Positions 1 to 5,536 of a DNA stretch of 11,310 bases are shown here, piece by piece. The stretch is from the NCBI GenBank assembly GCA_017613815.1, contig JAGADB010000027.1:1-11310 (forward strand). Reading direction: 5' to 3'. The DNA comes from Clostridia bacterium (GTDB taxonomy: Bacteria; Bacillota; Clostridia; Oscillospirales; CAG-382). The position numbers were made by a program, and so were the translations under genes. The notes below the pieces were generated by a model. The model did not search any database. It was not told where the DNA came from and saw only the letters and a program-made list of their open reading frames with translations. Position 1 is the first letter of the stretch; every line of letters begins with the position of its first letter.

Positions 1-10
1 TCGGAACGGG

Positions 11-157
11 TGATATACCTGAGGTATGATATACCCTCCGGGTATGATATACGCCTGCGGCGTATTAAGGAACGGATATTATATCATACCGCGCTTTTGC
101 GCGGTATATCATACTTGCACGGCAAGTATATCATTTGCGGCTCCGCCGCATATATCA
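11..157. repeat. Tandem hairpin array 1 (GAT/ATC-linked palindromes)
   Basis: Six consecutive short palindromes are visible: arms 15-19/23-27, 31-36/40-45, 49-55/59-65, 86-94/99-107, 111-118/122-129 and 136-141/145-150. All have loops of 3-4 nt. The first five begin with ATAC and end with GTAT. Hairpins 1-3 are separated by GAT and hairpins 4-6 by ATC, its reverse complement, so TGATATA occurs at 11, 27 and 45 and TATATCA at 80, 105, 127 and 151. As a result 24-35 is perfectly complementary to 103-114, 41-51 to 80-90, and 11-18 to 126-133. No protein-coding signal was found here. The array lies upstream of the HD-gene promoter. I cannot assign it to a named repeat family; enterobacterial REP/BIME clusters are the nearest analogy. 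Confidence 0.85.
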
Positions 158-227
158 TTTCGGCTTTATGTGCCCGCGGAGAAATTTTTAACGGAAACTG
201 TTAATAATCTTTCGAAAAAGGTTTTTC

Positions 228-255
228 TTGCAATTTTTCCGTAAAATGATATAAT
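228..255 (+). promoter_or_regulatory. Putative sigma-A promoter of the HD-domain gene
   Basis: TTGCAA (228-233) is followed after 16 nt by a perfect TATAAT (250-255), with a TG at 247-248 that gives an extended -10. The predicted transcript start is near 262, leaving a leader of about 23 nt that contains the GGAGGA ribosome binding site at 274-279. Confidence 0.65.
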
Positions 256-284
256 ATACTCAAATAAACCACCGGAGGAAGAAA

Positions 285-869
285 ATGAACGCAAACATTA
301 CAAGAGAACAGGCGCTTGCGCTTTTGAAAAAATACAACAAGGAGCCGTTTCACATAAGGCACGCGCTGACGGTCGAGGGGTGCATGAGGTATTTCGCAAA
401 CCTGCTCGGATACGCTTCCGACGAGGATTTCTGGGGGCTTTGCGGACTTCTGCACGACGTGGATTTTGAAAACTATCCCGACGAGCACTGCAAAAAGGCG
501 CCGGAGCTGCTCTCCGAAATAAACTGCTCCGACGAACTCGTTCACGCCGTATGCTCGCACGGCTACGGAATATGCTCCGACGTAAAGCCGGAACACGAGA
601 TGGAAAAGGTGCTTTTCGCGGTCGACGAGCTGACGGGGCTTATCGGCGCCGCCGCAAAAATGCGGCCGTCGGGAAGCTGCTCCGATATGGAGCTTTCGAG
701 CTTAAAAAAGAAATTCAAGGACAAGAAATTCGCGGCGGGCTGTTCGAGAGAGGTCATTACCGAGGGCGCGGAAATGCTTTCGTGGGAGCTCGACGACCTG
801 CTCTCAAAGAGTATCGACGCCATGCGTTTCTGCGAGGAAAGCGTAAATAACGCGATGAGCGCGGAATAA
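285..869 (+). CDS. HD-domain (HDIG-type) phosphohydrolase
   Basis: This 194-residue protein carries the metal-binding signature of the HD superfamily: H26 (in HALTVEG), the H57-D58 pair (GLLHDVD), H92 (in SHGYG) and D114 (DELTGL). Members are metal-dependent phosphohydrolases acting on nucleotides or phosphodiesters. The substrate cannot be told from the sequence. The protein has no signal peptide or membrane segment, so it is probably cytosolic. The start at 285 follows a GGAGGA site with 5 nt spacing and lies just downstream of a recognisable promoter. The gene appears monocistronic, with its own promoter and a terminator 15 nt after the stop. It is flanked on both sides by hairpin arrays. 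The family assignment is firm; the specific role is unknown. Confidence 0.85.
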   Translation: MNANITREQALALLKKYNKEPFHIRHALTVEGCMRYFANLLGYASDEDFWGLCGLLHDVDFENYPDEHCKKAPELLSEINCSDELVHAVCSHGYGICSDVKPEHEMEKVLFAVDELTGLIGAAAKMRPSGSCSDMELSSLKKKFKDKKFAAGCSREVITEGAEMLSWELDDLLSKSIDAMRFCEESVNNAMSAE

Positions 870-884
870 TAAAAGTAAAAAAAG

Positions 885-926
885 AAACCGACTTAAACGG
901 GTAAAACCCTTTTTAAGTCGGTTTTT
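885..926. terminator. Bidirectional intrinsic terminator between the convergent HD and sdpI-like genes
   Basis: A perfect 13-bp stem (885-897 with 912-924) is extended by an inner GGG/CCC pairing (899-901 with 907-909). It is followed on the + strand by a T-run ending at 926. On the - strand it is followed by a T-run interrupted by one C, from the A-rich stretch 877-887. It would stop the HD transcript from the left and the sdpI-like transcript from the right. Confidence 0.85.
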
Positions 927-930
927 AATT

Positions 931-1104
931 ATGATTGCCCCAAAGGGCAAATGATAATGCGTGCAAAGCCCGCAATGATGATTTGCGGAAAAATCCGCAA
1001 AATTATGAGATGAGTTTCTCAAATGCGCGTCAGCGCTCATAATTTGCGAAGCAATCATCATGCGCGTAAGCGCTCATCATGTTTCGATTTTCGAAACTCA
1101 TCAT
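931..1104. repeat. Tandem hairpin array 2 (ATGATGA/TCATCAT-linked palindromes)
   Basis: Eight small palindromes lie in tandem: 935-940/945-950, 958-964/968-974 (one mismatch), 982-989/994-1001, 1006-1010/1017-1021, 1025-1028/1033-1036, 1044-1047/1051-1054, 1062-1065/1070-1073 and 1081-1087/1091-1097. Linkers in the left half are ATGATAA (951), ATGATGA (975) and ATTATGA (1002). In the right half they are TCATAAT (1037) and TCATCAT (1055, 1074, 1098), the reverse complements. Hence 1000-1009 pairs perfectly with 1036-1045, and 975-986 pairs with 1051-1061 with one bulge. The array lies between the terminator and the stop of the sdpI-like gene, so it would be transcribed as that mRNA's 3' untranslated region. 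It follows the same plan as the array at 11-157 but shares little sequence with it. Confidence 0.8.
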
Positions 1105-1110
1105 TCGAAA

Positions 1111-1782
1111 TTAACTCTCTTTTTCGTTTTCCTCATCTTTCTTCTTGTCGTTCCTATGCTTTTGGTAATACACGAACGAATAAATTATAGGAATCAACGC
1201 CGCAAGCGCGGTGATAATCATAAACAGTACGAAATTGCGTAAAAACGAAGTGAGTATCGCAAGAATTCCCGCAATCACCATGCAGAAGCCCGCGACTCTG
1301 TGGGTTTTGTTCCAGTTTTCCTCGTCGGAAAGCGTCCACGGAAGCCGCACGCCGAAGACGTGGTTCTGCTTGGTTTTGGGGAGGAAGTTTCCGAGAACGA
1401 TATACAAAACGCCCATGAAAATTATACAAATCATGCCCACGTCAAGCTTTATTCCGAGCGCGTTTGCGTAAATCGCCGTGAAGATGACGACCGACGTCAG
1501 CGGAATTATCCAGAACACGAGTTTTTTCGATTTTTCGCCGATGTTGTCGCTTTTGGGGTCGAAGGATGTCAAAAACAGGCACAGCAGGTGAAGTCCGAGA
1601 AGTATGAGCGGAATTGCAAACACCGTAAACGGCTTGCTGCTCCAGCCGTTCGCCTCGTTGTTCGCACCGAAATGCGTCGCAACCGTTTCGGGAAGCTTTT
1701 GCCAGAGGATTACTCCCAAAAGCATGGGAAGCAGCGTTATTACCGACGTGATAATGACTCTTGCCTTGTTATTTTTGAACAT
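1111..1782 (-). CDS. SdpI-family (DUF1648) integral membrane protein
   Basis: This 223-residue protein has about six hydrophobic segments (roughly residues 9-27, 52-72, 88-107, 114-133, 165-181 and 184-206). It has a DUF1648-like N-terminus (PETVATHFG...ANGWSSK) and the SdpI signature around 129-162 (LGNFLPKTKQNHVFGVRLPWT followed by W157 and TH). Its C-terminal tail is charged. In Bacillus subtilis, SdpI confers immunity to the SdpC killing peptide and sequesters the repressor SdpR at the membrane. No sdpC-like toxin gene is visible here, so a toxin-immunity role is not shown; many clostridial homologues are orphans. The start at 1782 has an AAAGGAGAG site upstream and overlaps the end of the preceding ArsR-type gene by 14 nt, so translation is probably coupled. 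Confidence 0.88.
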   Translation of the reverse strand: MFKNNKARVIITSVITLLPMLLGVILWQKLPETVATHFGANNEANGWSSKPFTVFAIPLILLGLHLLCLFLTSFDPKSDNIGEKSKKLVFWIIPLTSVVIFTAIYANALGIKLDVGMICIIFMGVLYIVLGNFLPKTKQNHVFGVRLPWTLSDEENWNKTHRVAGFCMVIAGILAILTSFLRNFVLFMIITALAALIPIIYSFVYYQKHRNDKKKDEENEKES

Positions 1783-2080
1783 TGTTTTTCTCTCCTTTTA
1801 ACTGTGTAAGCCACAACATAATCTCCTCGACCACAGACGCGTTTAAAGAGTAGTAGAGGAATTTTCCGTCCCGCCTGCACGAAACGAGGTTCGCGTCTTT
1901 CAGCACCGACAGGTGCCGGGAAATCGCGGCGGGGGTAATTTCAAACGCGTCGGAAATCTCTCCCGCCGAAAGACTGCCTTTTTTCAGCTTTTCGAGTATC
2001 TCCCTGCGCACGGGGTCGGCAAGCGCCGATAACGTTTTCTGTACTCCCAAATCATCACTTCCCATAACAACGTTTAACAT
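1769..2080 (-). CDS. ArsR-family transcriptional repressor (SdpR-like)
   Basis: A small winged-helix protein of up to 103 residues. It opens with the family motif ALADPVRREILEKL, followed by the recognition region TPAAISRHLSVLKDANLV and a wing around RRDGKFLYYSLN. It lacks the ELCVC metal-binding motif, consistent with the SdpR-like, metal-independent branch. It is cotranscribed with, and overlaps, the SdpI-like gene, the usual autorepressor/membrane-partner arrangement. The start is not settled. I give the longest ATG form, but that ATG lies inside the palindromic operator and has no ribosome binding site. An ATG at 2065 also lacks one. A TTG at 2050 sits 7 nt after GGGAAG and would give a 93-residue protein, close to the size of SdpR. 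Confidence 0.88.
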   Translation of the reverse strand: MLNVVMGSDDLGVQKTLSALADPVRREILEKLKKGSLSAGEISDAFEITPAAISRHLSVLKDANLVSCRRDGKFLYYSLNASVVEEIMLWLTQLKGEKNNVQK

Positions 2081-2097
2081 TTAACTTAATTGTTAAA
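2073..2097. promoter_or_regulatory. Palindromic operator for the ArsR-type repressor
   Basis: A 25-nt inverted repeat (TTTAACA-type outer arms and TTAA inner arms) is centred on 2085, with 11 of 12 base pairs matching. It covers the predicted transcription start (about 2094) and the first in-frame ATG of the repressor gene, an ideal position for autorepression. ArsR-family operators are typically AT-rich imperfect dyads of this size. Confidence 0.75.
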
Positions 2098-2100
2098 TAT

Positions 2101-2129
2101 ATTTTATACCCGTTTTTTCATTTTGTCAA
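2101..2129 (-). promoter_or_regulatory. Promoter of the arsR-sdpI-like operon
   Basis: On the minus strand there is TTGACA (2129-2124), a 17-nt spacer and TAAAAT (2106-2101). The predicted start, around 2094, lies inside the palindromic operator just downstream. Confidence 0.75.
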
Positions 2130-2156
2130 GAGATTTTGAAAAATTTGCGATTTTAC

Positions 2157-2190
2157 GAAAAAACCGCCGAGAAATTTAAATCTCGGCGGT
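2157..2190 (-). terminator. Intrinsic terminator of the leucine-rich-repeat gene
   Basis: A perfect 10-bp GC-rich stem (2190-2181 with 2172-2163) with an 8-nt loop is followed on the minus strand by six T. It begins 6 nt after the stop codon at 2197-2199. It separates this transcription unit from the downstream arsR-type promoter. Confidence 0.9.
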
Positions 2191-2196
2191 GATTTT

Positions 2197-3156
2197 TTAC
2201 ATTTTGTCGCGGTAGGGGGTGTCCTCAAAACCTTCTTTTTTCAGTCGGCTTACCAGCGCGTCAAGTCTGCGCTTCCAGATCGCGCGGAACCAGCGCGTCT
2301 TACCGAACCACTTGACAAGAGCGGGGCTCGTTGCGTAATAGCAGCGGATAAACGCTCTGCCGTACCACGTGCGGGCAAGCGTGTAATCGCGAAAACGCCG
2401 CAGCGTCCAAACCTGCGGACAGTCGTATGAGCCATAGACCGCGGTGGCGATATAACAATTGGACATTGTACTTGGAGAAACGGTTGAAAGGCCGTATGCT
2501 CTTCGTTTTTCATTCCAAGGCGTCCCATCAAATGCATGTAAATCTATTATCGTCATGCTGTTGGGAATAGTTACGCTCGTAAGACTGCTGCAATGGGAAA
2601 ATGCGCCATCGCCTATTTTCGTCACGCTGTTGGGAATAGTTACGCTCGTAAGACTGCTGCAACCGTAAAATGCGCGATAATCTATTTCCGTCACGCTGTC
2701 GGGAATAGTTACTATCGTAAGACCGCTGCAACCGGAAAATGTGCTACTGCCTATTTCCGTAACACTGTACGGAATAGTTACGCTCGTAAGACTGCTGCAA
2801 CCGGAAAATGCGCTACTGCTTATTTTCGTCACGCTGTTGGGAATAGTTACGCTCGTAAGACCGGTGCAACCGGAAAATGCTCTGTCTCCAATTTTCGTCA
2901 CGCTGTTGGGAATGACCACTTCGGTCGCGGCGCCGTTATATTTTTCCAGCGTTCCTGCACGGATGACGAAATCGGCGCTGTTTCCGCCGAACACGTTTAC
3001 GACGTTTGCCTGAATGTTGTTTGTCACGTTGAAATTGTTTATTGCTTTTTCCACAACGTATGGCATTCCGCAATACTGGCATATTGCCGCATCTTTTGTG
3101 TTGTCAACTTCCAAATTTGACCCGCAGTTCGTACATTTTGCATTTACCAATGGCAT
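2197..3156 (-). CDS. Zinc-ribbon / BspA-type leucine-rich-repeat / CFI-box C-terminal protein
   Basis: A 319-residue protein in three parts. Residues 8-29 form a zinc ribbon with two CxxC pairs (C8, C11, C26, C29). Residues about 79-213 contain six 23-residue BspA-type leucine-rich repeats of the form SVTIPNSVTKIG-AF-GCSSLT. The C-terminal 86 residues begin with CYIATAVYGSYD (234-245) and continue with a Trp/Arg-rich helical stretch, which I recognise as the CFI-box C-terminal domain of unknown function. There is no signal peptide, although BspA repeats are usually found on secreted or surface proteins. The start at 3156 is chosen because GGGAGGTG lies 6 nt upstream; an in-frame ATG at 3207 lacks a site and would add residues ahead of the zinc ribbon. 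The gene follows tpiA by 63 nt and no separate promoter is obvious. Function unknown. Confidence 0.85.
   Translation of the reverse strand: MPLVNAKCTNCGSNLEVDNTKDAAICQYCGMPYVVEKAINNFNVTNNIQANVVNVFGGNSADFVIRAGTLEKYNGAATEVVIPNSVTKIGDRAFSGCTGLTSVTIPNSVTKISSSAFSGCSSLTSVTIPYSVTEIGSSTFSGCSGLTIVTIPDSVTEIDYRAFYGCSSLTSVTIPNSVTKIGDGAFSHCSSLTSVTIPNSMTIIDLHAFDGTPWNEKRRAYGLSTVSPSTMSNCYIATAVYGSYDCPQVWTLRRFRDYTLARTWYGRAFIRCYYATSPALVKWFGKTRWFRAIWKRRLDALVSRLKKEGFEDTPYRDKM
2518..2922 (-). repeat. Six in-frame 69-bp repeats encoding leucine-rich repeats
   Basis: The motif TTGGGAATAG and its variants recur at 2561, 2630, 2699, 2768, 2837 and 2906, exactly 69 bp apart, or 23 codons. Adjacent units are nearly identical at the DNA level over long stretches, including silent positions, which points to recent duplication or gene conversion. 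Confidence 0.92.
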
Positions 3157-3176
3157 AATTACACCTCCCGAAAATG

Positions 3177-3202
3177 ATATTCCTGCCGAAAGGCAGGAAT
3201 AT
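3177..3202. other. Perfect 11-bp hairpin between tpiA and the leucine-rich-repeat gene
   Basis: Arms 3177-3187 and 3192-3202 pair perfectly around a GAAA loop (TTTC on the minus strand). On the minus strand the stem is followed by CATTTTC rather than a clean T-run, so it may be a weak terminator or attenuator limiting read-through from pgk-tpiA, or an mRNA processing or stability element. It lies 20 nt upstream of the downstream gene's start. Confidence 0.6.
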
Positions 3203-3219
3203 TTCAATATTCTGATTTT

Positions 3220-3975
3220 TCACTGTGCCGCGTCGATGATTACGCCGAAATCGGGGGCTTTGAGGGAAGCGCCGCCGATAAGTCCGCCGTCGACGTTCTC
3301 GCACGCAAGAAGTTCGGACGCGTTTTTGGCGTTCATGGAGCCGCCGTACTGGATAACCGTATTTTGCGCAACTTCGCTTCCGTAAAGGGAGGAAATGACG
3401 CTTCTTACGAGTCCGCACGCCTCGTCCGCCTGTTCTGCCGTCGCCGTTTTGCCGGTGCCGATTGCCCAGACGGGCTCGTATGCTATGATTACGTTTTTCA
3501 TCTGCTCTTTTGTTACTCCGAGCAGGTCGATTTTGGTCTGTTTTCCGAGAATTTCGGCGGTGATGCCCTGTTCTCTTTCCTTTTCGAGCTCGCCGATGCA
3601 GAGAATGACCTTGAGTCCCGCTTCAAGCGCCGCTTTAACCCTTGCGTTCACGGTTTCGTCGGTCTCTCCGAAATACTGTCTTCTCTCGCTGTGTCCGATA
3701 ACGGCGTATTCCACGCCGCAGTCGATAAGCATGGATGCGCTTATTTCGCCGGTATATGCGCCACTCTGCGCAAAATGAACGTTCTGAGCGCCGACTTTAA
3801 TGTTTGTGCCCTTGACTCCCGCAACCGCGGCATTTATATCCACGAAAGGAACGCAGATAACTATGTCGCAGCCGTTTTTGCCTTCCGAAACGGCCTTGAG
3901 TTCCTCAACGAAGGTCTTTGTTTCGGAGGGGGTTTTGTTCATTTTCCAGTTTCCCGCGATTACTTTTCTTCTCAT
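3220..3975 (-). CDS. tpiA: Triosephosphate isomerase
   Basis: A 251-residue TIM-barrel enzyme that interconverts dihydroxyacetone phosphate and glyceraldehyde 3-phosphate in cytosolic glycolysis and gluconeogenesis. All catalytic elements are present: N9 and K11 in AGNWKMNKT, H95 in IGHSERRQYFGE, E167 in AYEPVWAIGTGKTA (which includes the flexible lid), and the phosphate-binding GGS (IQYGGSMN) and GGASL segments near the C-terminus. The length is typical. The start at 3975 has an AAGGAGA site with ordinary spacing. It lies 11 nt after the pgk stop on the same strand, so the two form an operon. The usual next gene, gpmI, is not here; a leucine-rich-repeat protein gene follows instead. Confidence 0.98.
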   Translation of the reverse strand: MRRKVIAGNWKMNKTPSETKTFVEELKAVSEGKNGCDIVICVPFVDINAAVAGVKGTNIKVGAQNVHFAQSGAYTGEISASMLIDCGVEYAVIGHSERRQYFGETDETVNARVKAALEAGLKVILCIGELEKEREQGITAEILGKQTKIDLLGVTKEQMKNVIIAYEPVWAIGTGKTATAEQADEACGLVRSVISSLYGSEVAQNTVIQYGGSMNAKNASELLACENVDGGLIGGASLKAPDFGVIIDAAQ

Positions 3976-3986
3976 TTTTTGTCTCC

Positions 3987-5285
3987 TTATTTGTCGTTGA
4001 GGCAGGAAATTCCGGGAAGTTCCTTTCCTTCGAGGAATTCGAGGGAAGCGCCGCCGCCCGTCGAAATGTGTGTGATCTTTGAAGCAAAGCCGAGTCTTTC
4101 AACCGCTTCCGCGCTGTCGCCGCCGCCGATTATTGAGATGGCGCCGCTGTCGGCAACCGCCTGAGCGACCGCCTTTGTGCCGTTGGCGAAGTTCTTCCAT
4201 TCTGAAACGCCCATAGGACCGTTCCAAACGACCGTGCCCGCGCCCTTAACCGTTTTCGCAAAGAGTTCCTGAGTCGTGGGGCCTATATCGAGTCCCATCC
4301 AGCCGTCGGGAATCGCGTCGGAATAAATTCTCATAAATTCGGTGTCTTCCTTGTATTCTCTGCCTATCATGTTGTCGACGGGGAGTATGAAGCAAACGCC
4401 CTTGTCCTGCGCCTTCTGCATGAGTTCTTTTGCAAGTTCTATCTTGTCTTCCTCAAATATAGACGTACCGGTCGAATTTCCGAGAGCGCGCATGAAGGTG
4501 TAAGCCATGCCGCCGCCGATGATGAGGGTGTCAACCTTGTCAAGCAGGTTGTTTATAACGCCTATCTTGTCGGAGACCTTTGCGCCGCCCAAAATTGCAG
4601 CGAACGGACGAACGGGATTTGAACGCGCGCCGCCCATAACGTCGATTTCCTTGCGGATAAGGTAGCCGCAAACCGCGTCTTTTACAAACTCGGTAACGCC
4701 CGCCGTCGAGCAGTGCGCTCTGTGAGCCGAGCCGAACGCGTCGTTTACGTATATTTCGCAGAGGGAAGCGAGTTCCTTCGAGAAGGAGGGGTCGTTTTTG
4801 GTCTCGCGCGCGTCGAAACGCACGTTTTCGAGAAGCACGGCTTCGCCTTCCTTGAGAGCAGCGATTTTCGCTTTTGCGTCTTCGCCGGTGATGTCGCCTG
4901 CGAAAGCGACCTTGTTTCCGAGAAGCTCGTTGAGGCGTACTGCTACGGGTTTAAGCGAAAACTTTTCGGCGTCTTCCTTTTTCGCCTTTGCGATAAGTGC
5001 TTCTTTTGCCAAAGCCCGTTCGCTTTCGGGAAGCTCTTCTATTTTTGCGAGTTCCTTTTTGTCAAGAGAGAAGTTTTCGGTAAATATCGCGTGCGGCTTG
5101 CCGAGGTGCGAGCAGAGAATTGCCTTCGCGCCGTTTTCGAGCAGGTACTTTATCGTCGGAAGAACCTCCACGATTCTCTTGTCGCTCGTAATAACGCCGT
5201 CTTTTAACGGCACGTTGAAGTCGCATCTCACGAGGACGCGTTTGCCTTTAACTTCAATATCTTCGATGGTTTTTTTATTAAGCAT
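3987..5285 (-). CDS. pgk: Phosphoglycerate kinase with an insertion
   Basis: This 432-residue enzyme converts 1,3-bisphosphoglycerate and ADP to 3-phosphoglycerate and ATP. Recognisable motifs are DFN at 22-24 (RCDFNVPL), R37, LLENVRF, YVNDAFGSAHRAH, FAAILGGAKVSDKIG, GTVVWNGPMGVSEW and the nucleotide-binding GGGDS followed by STGGGASLEFLEG. Most bacterial Pgks are about 395 residues. The excess is a charged, Glu/Lys-rich insertion of about 37 residues between the substrate loop HLGK (60-63) and LKPVAVRL (111-118). That loop has Lys63 where the family has Arg (HLGRP). The start at 5285 is chosen because the family's N-terminus begins there and an AAAGGAAA site precedes it; the reading frame stays open upstream to 5339. 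It is the first gene of the pgk-tpiA operon. Confidence 0.97.
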   Translation of the reverse strand: MLNKKTIEDIEVKGKRVLVRCDFNVPLKDGVITSDKRIVEVLPTIKYLLENGAKAILCSHLGKPHAIFTENFSLDKKELAKIEELPESERALAKEALIAKAKKEDAEKFSLKPVAVRLNELLGNKVAFAGDITGEDAKAKIAALKEGEAVLLENVRFDARETKNDPSFSKELASLCEIYVNDAFGSAHRAHCSTAGVTEFVKDAVCGYLIRKEIDVMGGARSNPVRPFAAILGGAKVSDKIGVINNLLDKVDTLIIGGGMAYTFMRALGNSTGTSIFEEDKIELAKELMQKAQDKGVCFILPVDNMIGREYKEDTEFMRIYSDAIPDGWMGLDIGPTTQELFAKTVKGAGTVVWNGPMGVSEWKNFANGTKAVAQAVADSGAISIIGGGDSAEAVERLGFASKITHISTGGGASLEFLEGKELPGISCLNDK

Positions 5286-5344
5286 GGTCTTTTTCCTTTC
5301 AAAAAAGTAAATTTTTAACAATCTTTTTAAAAGCGTCAATATAT

Positions 5345-5373
5345 AATATATAATATTTGTAACGGATTGTCAA
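5345..5373 (-). promoter_or_regulatory. Putative promoter of the pgk-tpiA operon
   Basis: On the minus strand there is a perfect TTGACA (5373-5368), a 17-nt spacer and TATATT (5350-5345) within a very AT-rich tract. The predicted leader is about 53 nt. The promoter diverges from that of asnA. Confidence 0.65.
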
Positions 5374-5445
5374 TTGTTTTTTTGATTTTTAATGCCGATT
5401 TTAATATATTTTTTACATAAATAAGGGTTTTTACGCAAAAAACGG

Positions 5446-5474
5446 TTGACAAAAGATAAAAACAGTGTTATTAT
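5446..5474 (+). promoter_or_regulatory. Putative promoter of asnA
   Basis: TTGACA (5446-5451), a 17-nt spacer and TATTAT (5469-5474). The predicted start near 5481 leaves a leader of about 56 nt, too short for a T-box riboswitch, so no asparagine-tRNA sensing element is apparent. Confidence 0.72.
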
Positions 5475-5536
5475 ATAGCATAATTTTTTATATAATATAT
5501 GCGGAATTCCGACCGCGGAAGAAAGGGAGCGCGAAA

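Noticed and set aside
11..157. CRISPR array
   Set aside because: Unit spacing varies from 16 to 25 nt, there is no constant 25-37 nt repeat with unique spacers, and no cas genes are present.
10..244. Two overlapping short plus-strand reading frames (10-204 and 26-244) across the left end
   Set aside because: They simply read through the hairpin array, have no ribosome binding site, and their peptides are translations of ATAC/GTAT palindromes.
1111..2080. Complete toxin-immunity (Sdp cannibalism) system
   Set aside because: Only the regulator and SdpI-like genes are present; no sdpABC-like genes can be found on either strand in the window.
2518..2922. Non-coding tandem repeat or CRISPR-like array
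   Set aside because: The 69-bp period is exactly 23 codons, and the repeats translate cleanly into BspA-type leucine-rich repeats on the minus strand. Open plus-strand frames here are shadows caused by the period being a multiple of three.
4713..5310. Long plus-strand open frames opposite pgk
   Set aside because: They lie fully antisense to a well-conserved pgk, show no recognisable motifs, and have no ribosome binding site or promoter.
5475..5536. T-box or other riboswitch controlling asnA
   Set aside because: The predicted leader is only about 56 nt, and no T-box sequence or antiterminator/terminator pair is visible.
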